From NCBI GenBank assembly GCA_035456205.1, contig DATIDQ010000205.1:1-8598 (forward strand): a DNA stretch of 8,598 bases, written 5' to 3'. Position 1 is the first letter of the stretch. Every line of letters starts with the position of its first letter. The translations under genes were made by a program, and so were the position numbers. This DNA comes from UBA7239 sp035456205 (GTDB lineage: Bacteria; Pseudomonadota; Gammaproteobacteria; Pseudomonadales; UBA7239). Under the pieces are notes generated by a model. That model was given only the letters and a program-made list of their open reading frames with translations. It did no database searches and was not told the DNA's origin. Shown here piece after piece: positions 1-6,356 of the stretch.

Positions 1-1
1 T

Positions 2-241
2 GGTAATTCGGTTGTTTTCAACCAGCCCAGTATTCTGGTTACTAAAGGTGTTATGACAGTAAAAAATGGTCAAGCAACCTTGAACATGATTTTGAAGGGT
101 AAGCAGTCCAACGTTTTTAAAGTTGGTAAACCTAAATCTGGATCTGTCAGCTCGACTACTACTATTAAAGGTACCGTAGTTAGGGATGTATCATGCCCAC
201 CTGCACCAGCGGCTTGCTCTGTTGCTACTGTAACGATGTAA
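2..241 (+). CDS. 3' end of an unrecognised protein gene (5' truncated by window edge)
   Basis: An open frame enters from the left edge in the frame beginning at base 2 and ends with TAA at 239-241, giving about 79 C-terminal residues. An in-frame ATG at 53 exists, but the frame is open upstream of it to the window edge and there is no convincing ribosome binding site before it, so this is most likely the tail of a longer protein. The visible part is rich in Ser, Thr, Val, Gly and Lys with alternating polar/hydrophobic residues, as in beta-rich extracellular or periplasmic proteins. It ends in a short Pro/Ala/Cys stretch with two cysteines (SCPPAPAAC) that could form a disulfide. No family motif is recognisable, and I assign no function. 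A strong terminator follows directly, which supports this being the real gene end. Confidence 0.6.
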   Translation, partial: GNSVVFNQPSILVTKGVMTVKNGQATLNMILKGKQSNVFKVGKPKSGSVSSTTTIKGTVVRDVSCPPAPAACSVATVTM

Positions 242-261
242 GTTTAATTGGGATTGAGGCG

Positions 262-297
262 ACCCGCATGTATGTAAGTACATGCGGGTTTTTCTTT
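262..297 (+). terminator. Rho-independent terminator after the first gene
   Basis: A perfect 11-base-pair stem is formed by ACCCGCATGTA (262-272) and TACATGCGGGT (279-289), closed by the 6-base loop TGTAAG and followed by a T-rich tail through 297 (five T, C, three T). It lies 20 bases after the stop codon at 241, so it ends the upstream transcript and separates that gene from the next cluster. There is no matching A-run on the left side, so it looks unidirectional. Confidence 0.92.
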
Positions 298-359
298 GCT
301 TGCTATTGATGCTTTTACAATTCTGGCGGCAAATTTTTACGCTGCTTTGTCTAGTGTTG

Positions 360-388
360 TTTACTTGAGTAGCTGCTTCCGGTTTAAT
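360..388 (+). promoter_or_regulatory. Candidate sigma70 promoter for the cNMP/rhodanese-nadK-rhomboid cluster
   Basis: A -35-like TTTACT (360-365, four of six consensus bases) and a -10-like TTTAAT (383-388, five of six) are separated by 17 bases. Transcription would start near 395, leaving a leader of about 23 bases before the ATG at 418. The site lies between the terminator at 262-297 and the first gene of the cluster, where a promoter is expected. No other gene is seen in 242-417. The call rests on motif match and position only. Confidence 0.42.
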
Positions 389-417
389 CATCTGCATACT
401 ACTTCAGATAATTTGTT

Positions 418-1530
418 ATGCGCAGTCTGCCTCTGCCATTAATTCGACGCCTCGCTCCCCTTAACGGGTTGAATGAACATTCGCTGCAGTTATTGTTAGA
501 GCAAGCAAATTGGCCGCTAGTTGGCCGCGGACAGCGTTTGTTTTCCGCCGCAGAGTTTCAGCGTTTTCATATTTATCTTTTATCTGGTGAGGCAGAGCTT
601 CTCTATGCTGGTGGCAGTGTAGTTCACACTGCTGAACAGTCATTTCCTATTGGCTATGGCGTGCTTGGCTTGCAGATGGCTGTAGCATTAACGGATTGTG
701 TTTGCCTCTGCATTGATAAAGATTTACTGGATCGGTTGTTGTGTTGGGATCATGTGGCGGCTGCCATTGAGCTGGATCTTTCCTATCAGACTGAGCACGA
801 TGATGAAACCAGTTGGCGTTTAACCTTACTCAAATCCAATTTGTTTATGAAGGTGCCGCCCTTGAACGTAGCGCAAATCTTTTCTCGACTAAAGCCGATG
901 CAAGTCAAGACTGGTGATGTCATTTTGAAACAAGGTGATGCAGGTGACGGCTGTTATTTTATTCGACGTGGAAAAGCAGCGGTTATTCGAAGGAACCCTG
1001 GAGAAACGCAAGACACCCATATTGTTGATATAGGATATGGGCGTTGTTTTGGTGAAGATGCACTTATATATGACACCGTGCGCAATGCATCAGTCATTAT
1101 GGCAACGGATGGGTTATTGCTGCGTCTGGATAAAATTGATTTTATGTTGCTGCTACGTGAACCTGTGGTTGAGCATATCAAGGTGACAGATTTTGATGTG
1201 GCACTAGCATCAGGTTCTGTGTTGCTTGATGTGCGTATACAGGAAGAATTTCACGTGGCCCGTTTGTTGGATGCTATCAATACGCCATTGTCATGTTTGA
1301 GATTGTTGATGTCGACGAAATTGAGCTTACAGCGGGATTATATTGTCTATTGCGATACTGGTCGTCGTTCGCGTGCAGCAGTTTCGCTATTGCAGCAGAA
1401 GGGTTTTCGTGCGCGTTATTTGCTTAACGGATTGAATGGTCTTGGTCCTGATCAGCGAGCACGTTTTCTCGATGTGGTACCACCATTATCACCATTGCCG
1501 CAAGCCGTTCTTGATGTGTTGGATGTTTGA
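418..1530 (+). CDS. Cyclic-nucleotide-binding domain / rhodanese domain fusion protein
   Basis: This 370-residue protein has no signal peptide or membrane segment and should be cytosolic. Residues about 12-120 resemble a worn cyclic-nucleotide-binding (cNMP) beta-barrel without a clear phosphate-binding cassette. Residues about 141-255 form a second, well-kept cNMP domain: the cassette reads FGEDALIYDTVRNAS (211-225) with Glu213 and Arg222 in the places that bind the ribose and cyclic phosphate in this family. Residues about 258-345 are a rhodanese domain, with LLDVR (269-273) and the active-site loop CDTGRRS (312-318), Cys312 being the expected persulfide-carrying cysteine. There is no helix-turn-helix, so it is not a Crp-type transcription factor. 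The inferred role is a sulfur-transfer or phosphatase-like output governed by cAMP or cGMP; ligand and substrate are unknown. The ATG at 418 is fixed because an in-frame TAA lies at 409-411, although the ribosome binding site is poor. nadK follows after 33 bases, so co-transcription is likely. Confidence 0.88.
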   Translation: MRSLPLPLIRRLAPLNGLNEHSLQLLLEQANWPLVGRGQRLFSAAEFQRFHIYLLSGEAELLYAGGSVVHTAEQSFPIGYGVLGLQMAVALTDCVCLCIDKDLLDRLLCWDHVAAAIELDLSYQTEHDDETSWRLTLLKSNLFMKVPPLNVAQIFSRLKPMQVKTGDVILKQGDAGDGCYFIRRGKAAVIRRNPGETQDTHIVDIGYGRCFGEDALIYDTVRNASVIMATDGLLLRLDKIDFMLLLREPVVEHIKVTDFDVALASGSVLLDVRIQEEFHVARLLDAINTPLSCLRLLMSTKLSLQRDYIVYCDTGRRSRAAVSLLQQKGFRARYLLNGLNGLGPDQRARFLDVVPPLSPLPQAVLDVLDV

Positions 1531-1563
1531 AGCTCCAATCACAAAACAGGTTGAAGATATTTT

Positions 1564-2481
1564 ATGGATCAGTTCAGACGTATTGGCCTGATTAGCCGCA
1601 AGGGTAATCAGGAAGTAGTAGAAACCTTGTCGGTCTTGGTGGAATTTCTGCGAGCCCGCAGCGGTACTGTTGTCGTTGAAACAAATACTTTTTCATTGCT
1701 TGCTGATGTGCATAAAAATGTGCAAATTTGTGATCGTGAGGTACTTGGTTCTCATTGTGATCTGGTGATTGTTGTAGGCGGTGATGGCAGTATGCTGGGT
1801 GCGGCCCGTGCGCTGAGTGCGCAATCGGTGCCAGTGTTAGGCATCAATCGCGGCAGTCTGGGATTTTTGACAGATATCTCGCCGGATGAAATTGAAACAC
1901 GGGTTGGTGCCGTACTATCTGGTAAGTACACGCTGGAAGAACGTTTTCTGCTGGATGCTGCAGTGGTGCGTGGCAAGGAGGTCATTGCTCGTGGCGATGC
2001 CTTGAATGAAGTGGTGTTGCATCGTGGCGCTTCTTTGCGCATGATCGAATTTGCGCTGTATCTGGACGATCATTTTGTTTACAGCCAGCATTCAGATGGG
2101 CTGGTGATTTCTACGCCTACAGGCTCTACCGCATATGCGTTGTCGGGTGGTGGCCCGATTTTGCATCCTGCACTGGATGCTATTGCCTTGGTGCCGATGT
2201 TTCCACACACACTGACGAGTCGACCGATTGTAGTAGCTGGCAGCAGCGAAATACGCATTGTGCTCGGGGCTGTCGGTATTAATGAATCGAGTGAATCGGA
2301 TAAAGCAAAAGGTACCAGACCAGAATTGTCTTGTGATGGCCAAATGCATGTGTCACTGCAAGCTGGCGATATTGTGCATGTGCAAAAGAAGGCAGAGCCA
2401 CTGAAACTGATTCACCCACTGGATCATGATTACTATGAAACCTGTCGAACCAAATTGGGTTGGGGTAGTCGTCTGGTATGA
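1564..2481 (+). CDS. nadK: NAD kinase
   Basis: NAD kinase phosphorylates the 2'-hydroxyl of the adenosine ribose of NAD+ to make NADP+, the only route to NADP in most bacteria; it is cytosolic. The 305-residue protein is of normal size (the E. coli enzyme is 292). It shows the family signatures in order: GGDGS at 72-76 with catalytic Asp74, GINRGSLGFLTD at 93-104, the NE pair at 148-149 for substrate binding, the glycine/threonine-rich stretch from DGLVISTPTGS to SGGGP at 178-198, LTSRP at 217-221, and CDGQ at 257-260. All key residues are present. The start has only a weak GAAGA ribosome binding site at 1553-1557. It lies 33 bases after the cNMP/rhodanese gene, and its TGA stop overlaps the ATG of the rhomboid gene by 4 bases (ATGA), which suggests translational coupling. 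Confidence 0.97.
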   Translation: MDQFRRIGLISRKGNQEVVETLSVLVEFLRARSGTVVVETNTFSLLADVHKNVQICDREVLGSHCDLVIVVGGDGSMLGAARALSAQSVPVLGINRGSLGFLTDISPDEIETRVGAVLSGKYTLEERFLLDAAVVRGKEVIARGDALNEVVLHRGASLRMIEFALYLDDHFVYSQHSDGLVISTPTGSTAYALSGGGPILHPALDAIALVPMFPHTLTSRPIVVAGSSEIRIVLGAVGINESSESDKAKGTRPELSCDGQMHVSLQAGDIVHVQKKAEPLKLIHPLDHDYYETCRTKLGWGSRLV

Positions 2482-3365
2482 CGGAGTGGGTAGAAGTCCT
2501 GCGGGCACCAGTCGAAAACGATCTTGGGCCTTTTTCTCGTTATCTTCGCGCACAGGGCATCGCAACTTATATTTTTGAGCGCCCGAATTCGCAATGTCTT
2601 TGTGTGCCAGCCAGCAGCAATCCAGCATTGCTGCAAGAATTGATTGAGCGTTGGAATGGCGGCGATGTGAATGTCGCGCTTTATCAGCTTCCGATAGAAG
2701 ATAGTTTGTGTGTGGCAGCGCCCACGGTGTTTGCACAGTGGCGACATTTTCCATTGACTCTCGTGTTGTTGGCTTTTTCTGCACTGACTTTCATGATGAT
2801 TTCCACCCCTTGGGGAGAGTCGGCAGGTGGTTTGCAGTGGATGGCGAATATGACGCTGCAACCACTGATTATTGAAGGAGAAAACTTTCGTTTGTCGGCA
2901 GTGTTGCCGCCTGCTGATCAGTGGTGGCGCTATTGGACACCAATTTTTTTACACTTCAACTGGATGCACATTATTTTTAACAGTTTGATGTTGCTGGAAA
3001 TGGGGCGGCGAATTGAAAGCGCACAGGGTTCACAGCGTTTGTTATGTCTGGTCATGGTTTGTGCGCTGACGTCCAATCTGACGCAGTTTTATATTTCGCC
3101 TGATAGTTTATTTGGTGGTATGTCTGGCGTGATCTACGCACTCGCAGGTTATTGCTGGTTGTATCAGCGCCTGAATCCTGCAGCGGGAATTGATATGCCG
3201 CCAGGTTTTATGATGATGGCTTTTTTCTGGTTATTGTTGTGTATGAGTGGGCTGATTACCTTGGTTGGTATGGGAAAAATTGCCAACGCAGCTCATGTCG
3301 GCGGTCTTGCATCGGGATTGGTGCTGGCTGGTTTACTGGTTTTTCTCGACAGGCGCTTCCCATAA
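2478..3365 (+). CDS. glpG: GlpG-like rhomboid intramembrane serine protease
   Basis: Rhomboids cleave transmembrane helices inside the inner membrane with a Ser-His dyad. The 295-residue protein starts with a soluble domain of about 80 residues, like the cytosolic domain of E. coli GlpG (276 residues). A first membrane segment lies at about 91-109, and the catalytic core extends from about 150 to 291. Visible core motifs are the H-x-x-x-N pair His164/Asn168 in WMHIIFN (oxyanion region), the nucleophile Ser216 in FGGMSGVIYAL, and the partner His273 in AAHVGGLASG. All catalytic positions are intact. The ATG overlaps the nadK stop as ATGA, so it is translated from the nadK message. The gene ends 21 bases from the convergent hda gene, with no clear terminator hairpin between them. 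The glpG name rests on the core motifs and the N-terminal domain; there is no glpE or glpR next to it, so physiological equivalence to GlpG is not shown. Confidence 0.93.
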   Translation: MTEWVEVLRAPVENDLGPFSRYLRAQGIATYIFERPNSQCLCVPASSNPALLQELIERWNGGDVNVALYQLPIEDSLCVAAPTVFAQWRHFPLTLVLLAFSALTFMMISTPWGESAGGLQWMANMTLQPLIIEGENFRLSAVLPPADQWWRYWTPIFLHFNWMHIIFNSLMLLEMGRRIESAQGSQRLLCLVMVCALTSNLTQFYISPDSLFGGMSGVIYALAGYCWLYQRLNPAAGIDMPPGFMMMAFFWLLLCMSGLITLVGMGKIANAAHVGGLASGLVLAGLLVFLDRRFP

Positions 3366-3386
3366 CATTGAGCTGATCTTTCGCTG

Positions 3387-4112
3387 TTACCAACCCAACG
3401 CTTCTTTGATAAATGGAATAGTAACGCGGCGTTTTTCCGCCAGAGAAAGCGCATCAAGGCGCTGTAAGTAGTCAAACAATTCAACCATGTCGCGTGACGC
3501 GCGATGAATGATAAACGTCAGCACATCGTCGCTGAGTTCTATGCCGCGTGCTTGTGCTCGAAGTTTTAGCGCAGACATCTTGTCTTCATCACTGAGTGGC
3601 TCAAGGTGAAATGCAACTCCCCATCCCATGCGTGAAATCAGATCGGGCAAGCCGCTACCCAGATCGCGCGGTGCGCAGTCAGCAGAAACCAATAATCTGC
3701 ACTGTGTGTTATCGCGCAGTCGGTTGTACAGATGAAACAGCGCATGGTCCCAGCCTTGTTGCCCCATCACGTGTTGTACGCCATCCAGACAGAGTAGGTC
3801 GAGTTGCTCCAGACCATCGAGCAGTTGTGCAGCTGCAAATCCGGCTAATTCCTCCAGTGGCAAGTATTGGCAACGCAGATTCTTTTTGCTGGCTTCATGG
3901 CAAGCGGCTTGTAACAGGTGGCTGACTCCGACACCTTCGGCGCCCCATACATAAACAAATGGTTCTGAATTTGCGTCATTAACCAGTGTTTTAACCGCTT
4001 GTAGCGCCAGATAATTACTGGAATTTTCTATAGCGAAATAATTGTCGAATGTTGCATCATCATTGAGATGCACATTGAGTGATAACTGTTTGTGTGATGA
4101 GTCAGTAGACAT
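3387..4112 (-). CDS. hda: DnaA regulatory inactivator Hda
   Basis: Hda is a DnaA-like AAA+ protein that, bound to the DNA-loaded sliding clamp, stimulates ATP hydrolysis by DnaA and so prevents re-initiation of replication. The 241-residue protein has the clamp-binding motif QLSL at residues 9-12, a P-loop GAEGVGVSH at 57-65, a Walker B-like LLCLDGV at 106-112, the Arg-containing LPDLISRMGWG stretch at 155-165, PLSDEDK at 172-178, and a C-terminal lid ending in TIPFIKEAL. It lacks the C-terminal helix-turn-helix DNA-binding domain of full DnaA. The P-loop lysine is replaced by Val63 (E. coli Hda has Arg there), a divergence typical of this branch. An AGGA ribosome binding site (4123-4120) lies 7 bases before the start and overlaps the stop of nhaA, so hda is probably co-transcribed and coupled with nhaA. 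Confidence 0.95.
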   Translation of the reverse strand: MSTDSSHKQLSLNVHLNDDATFDNYFAIENSSNYLALQAVKTLVNDANSEPFVYVWGAEGVGVSHLLQAACHEASKKNLRCQYLPLEELAGFAAAQLLDGLEQLDLLCLDGVQHVMGQQGWDHALFHLYNRLRDNTQCRLLVSADCAPRDLGSGLPDLISRMGWGVAFHLEPLSDEDKMSALKLRAQARGIELSDDVLTFIIHRASRDMVELFDYLQRLDALSLAEKRRVTIPFIKEALGW

Positions 4113-4121
4113 GCAGCTATC

Positions 4122-5372
4122 CTAGCGGTTGCTGCAATAAAACCGCAACCAGCAATAACCACAAACTCCGGAAATAACAGAAGCCATCAGAATGCCAGTT
4201 TTGGCCATCAATAAAACGCTGGGCTCACCGGTGAATGCAAGATCTGCTACGAAGATCGACATTGTGAAACCAATACCTGCCAGCAAACCAATGCCGTGTA
4301 TATGACGCATTGTCAGTCCTGTAGGCATCGTGGCTATGCCGGTCTTGATAGCCAGCCAGCTTGCACCGGCTACACCAATCCATTTACCTATCACCAGGCC
4401 GCTTATTACTCCGGCAGTCACGCGGTCGGTGATGATATTACTGATATTGTTGATATCAACGGGAATGGCAGCATTGGCTAGTGCAAATAATGGAATGATC
4501 AGATAGGCGACTACAATATGCAGATTGCTTTCCAGTCGTTGTGCTGGTGCTTGAGCTGGCTCCAGATTTTTAAGGCGAATGGGAATAGTAAAAGCGAGTA
4601 TCACGCCAGCTAAAGTGGCATGAACTCCACTGCTGAGCATGGCGCACCATAATAGAATGCCGACCAGCATGTAAGGCAATACACGTTGGATGCCACCGAG
4701 GTTAAAAGTCATCAGCAGTACAGTGAATGAACTGGCAATTAACAAAGCGGTGAAATTGAGCTGTTCGGTATAGAAAAAAGCGATCACCATTACTGCGCCT
4801 AAATCATCAACGATAGCCAGTGCGATCAGAAAAGTAGCCAGTGTTGGTGGAATGCGTCCACTCAACAAACTCAAAATGCCAATGGCAAATGCAATATCGG
4901 TTGCCATCGGTATTCCCCAACCTGCTGTGCCAATACCCTGTGGATTCCACCACCAGTACAGTGCGGCGGGTATGACCATGCCGCCGATAGCGGCAATGAT
5001 AGGCAAGGCGGCGCGGCGTATATCTGCCAGCTCACCTACCAGCAATTCGCGCTTTAATTCCAAGCCTACCAGCAGAAAGAAAAAGCTCATCAATGCTTCA
5101 TTGATCCAGTGCAGCAGGCTGAATTCAAAACGATATTTTCCAACAGATATTGCTGTAGGAGTATGGAGAAAATGGAAGTAGTATTCGTTCCAGCCAGAGT
5201 TGGCGATCAGCATGGCAGTAACGGTACAAATCATCAGCAAAATGCTGCTACTGGTTTGTTGATGGACGAAGTCTTCGAGCAGTGTCAGCATGCGTTCAAA
5301 AGCCTGTTCCCATGGTGCAGTATTGGGAGGCTTGTTGTGCCGGGGAGTATCTTGCTGTTGATCGTCAGCCAT
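4122..5372 (-). CDS. nhaA: Na+/H+ antiporter NhaA
   Basis: NhaA exports one Na+ (or Li+) in exchange for two H+ across the inner membrane, protecting cells against salt and alkaline pH. The 416-residue product has a polar N-terminal extension of about 40 residues followed by roughly twelve hydrophobic segments; E. coli NhaA is 388 residues. Family motifs are clear: FFFLLVGLELKREL at 97-110, ATDIAFAIGILSLL at 157-170 with Asp159, and LAIVDDLGAVMVIAFFYT at 185-202 with Asp189/Asp190, the ion-binding pair equal to E. coli Asp163/Asp164. Also visible are GVHATLAGVI at 249-258, the conserved Lys330 in GKWIG, and GIGFTMSIFVADLAF at 366-380. The ATG at 5372 is the first possible start, because an in-frame TGA lies three codons upstream; the ribosome binding site is weak. 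The hda gene follows after 9 bases, and ampE diverges upstream. Confidence 0.96.
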   Translation of the reverse strand: MADDQQQDTPRHNKPPNTAPWEQAFERMLTLLEDFVHQQTSSSILLMICTVTAMLIANSGWNEYYFHFLHTPTAISVGKYRFEFSLLHWINEALMSFFFLLVGLELKRELLVGELADIRRAALPIIAAIGGMVIPAALYWWWNPQGIGTAGWGIPMATDIAFAIGILSLLSGRIPPTLATFLIALAIVDDLGAVMVIAFFYTEQLNFTALLIASSFTVLLMTFNLGGIQRVLPYMLVGILLWCAMLSSGVHATLAGVILAFTIPIRLKNLEPAQAPAQRLESNLHIVVAYLIIPLFALANAAIPVDINNISNIITDRVTAGVISGLVIGKWIGVAGASWLAIKTGIATMPTGLTMRHIHGIGLLAGIGFTMSIFVADLAFTGEPSVLLMAKTGILMASVISGVCGYCWLRFYCSNR

Positions 5373-5393
5373 CGGGTATGCTCAAATCCAAAG

Positions 5394-5424
5394 ATGCATC
5401 ATGCATAGTGTATGCCTCATGCGT
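5394..5424. repeat. Tandem pair of 13-base operator-like words upstream of nhaA
   Basis: ATGCATCATGCAT (5394-5406) is a perfect palindrome with 6-base arms around a central C. A second copy, ATGCCTCATGCGT (5412-5424), matches it at 11 of 13 positions. They lie 18 bases apart start to start, in the same orientation, and span the space between the candidate -35 and -10 of nhaA. The arrangement looks like two binding sites for a dimeric regulator. The regulator is unknown, and the words are short enough that chance cannot be excluded. Confidence 0.4.
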
Positions 5425-5427
5425 CAA
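5398..5427 (-). promoter_or_regulatory. Candidate sigma70 promoter for nhaA-hda
   Basis: Read on the minus strand, TTGACG (5427-5422, five of six consensus bases) is followed after 18 bases by CATGAT (5403-5398, four of six). This would start transcription near 5391 and leave a leader of about 19 bases before the nhaA ATG. It is the best promoter-like pair on this strand in the divergent region. The support is motif match and position only. Confidence 0.38.
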
Positions 5428-5491
5428 ACCGGAATCGGGTCTTTGTGATAACCTCACGCGCGATTAAACAGATTTTTATTACAGGTGTGTC

Positions 5492-6346
5492 ATGCCGTTT
5501 TTGAGTATCGTATTTACCTACCTGTTGGCGCGCTACACCGTGCTGGGCAAATGGTTGCATCGTGATGGCTGGCTACAAGTCCTGATAAACCGGTTTGCCA
5601 TGTCCTGGCCGCAACGCAGTGTGACTTTTTTTGCCGTACCCGTTGCATGTTCATTATTGGTATTGCTGGTTTTATGGCGGCTACCGTTCTGGATGGAGTT
5701 CTTGCTGGGTGTCACGCTGTTGTTGTTCAGTGTGGGGCGTGGTGACTGGCACAGCGGCCTGGCTAATCTTGCGGCACGTTTGCGGAGCGGTGACGCAGAA
5801 GCTGTCTGGCTGACTATGGAGCAAGAGGGATGGGTATCGGCTGGTTCTGGTGAGCCCGGGCAGGGGTTGTGGTTGGCATGGTGTCGCCATGCCGGCTGCT
5901 GGTATCTGAACAGGCTGTTTGCTGTGTTCTTCTGGTTTTTTCTGCTCGGTCCAGCTGGTGCTGTGTTCTATCGCTTGACCAGTCTCTACAACCGTCACCC
6001 ACAAGTTGCTGCAGGTCATTTGCCATCGTACCAACAGTGGCAATGGGCGCTGGAATGGCTGCCTGTGCGCTATATGGGTTTGTGCTGCTGTCTGGCAGGC
6101 AATTTCACTACTGGCTTTCATGTCTGGCATCAGGTGGCGCTGGATACAAAATTGTCTTCTGCAGATTTTCTTGCCCAATGTCTTGATGCGTCTCTTGTGC
6201 AAGACAATAGCGTTGAAACATTGCCGGATGTTGATGAAAGCATACGCCTGACATTGATGCGCAGCCCAGCGCTGGATGAATTGTTAGTGCGCACAGAAAT
6301 GATTGGCCTGGCTGGTCTGGCGCTGGTTATTCTGGTGTTGGCTTGA
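5492..6346 (+). CDS. ampE: AmpE-like inner membrane protein (CobD/CbiB-related)
   Basis: AmpE is an inner membrane protein of poorly known activity. It is best known from the ampDE operon, where it is linked to beta-lactamase induction and cell-wall recycling, and it is distantly related to the cobalamin synthesis protein CobD/CbiB. The 284-residue product equals the length of E. coli AmpE. Predicted membrane segments are at about 43-61, 66-82, 140-160 and 269-284. Family-like features are the FFLLGPAGAVFYRLTSLYN stretch at 149-167, the WLPVRYMG motif at 189-196 (WVPVRLAG in E. coli), and the GFHVWHQV segment at 208-215 before a poorly conserved loop. An AGGTG ribosome binding site at 5483-5487 lies just before the ATG. 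No ampD is next to it; the partner here is a ROK kinase gene 10 bases downstream. I am fairly sure of the family, less of its role in this organism. Confidence 0.82.
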   Translation: MPFLSIVFTYLLARYTVLGKWLHRDGWLQVLINRFAMSWPQRSVTFFAVPVACSLLVLLVLWRLPFWMEFLLGVTLLLFSVGRGDWHSGLANLAARLRSGDAEAVWLTMEQEGWVSAGSGEPGQGLWLAWCRHAGCWYLNRLFAVFFWFFLLGPAGAVFYRLTSLYNRHPQVAAGHLPSYQQWQWALEWLPVRYMGLCCCLAGNFTTGFHVWHQVALDTKLSSADFLAQCLDASLVQDNSVETLPDVDESIRLTLMRSPALDELLVRTEMIGLAGLALVILVLA

Positions 6347-6356
6347 GACTGGATTG

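Noticed and set aside
2353..2861. Two overlapping minus-strand open frames (about 142 codons each) across the nadK/rhomboid junction
   Set aside because: They overlap two well-supported plus-strand genes, and their translations have no family features.
3265..3471. 68-codon plus-strand frame spanning the end of the rhomboid and the end of hda
   Set aside because: It is out of frame with the rhomboid and antisense to hda, with no ribosome binding site or recognisable product.
3957..4112. hda as a full DnaA or as a broken gene because the P-loop lysine is missing
   Set aside because: Length, the N-terminal clamp motif and the absence of the DnaA DNA-binding domain fit Hda, in which this lysine position also varies in characterised members.
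5443..5482. Possible sigma70 promoter for ampE (TTGTGA near 5443, TATTAC near 5477)
   Set aside because: The two boxes are 28 bases apart, and no better pair with 16-18 base spacing was found, so no promoter is called for ampE even though one is expected in this region.
5681..6202. 173-codon open frame on the minus strand inside ampE
   Set aside because: Antisense to a full-length AmpE-like protein, with a Gln/Thr/Pro-rich translation typical of a shadow frame.
6303..6356. Upstream in-frame ATG extending the ROK kinase by 18 residues
   Set aside because: The extension overlaps the end of ampE, is hydrophobic and out of keeping with ROK proteins, which begin close to the phosphate loop. The ATG at 6357 fits the family better.
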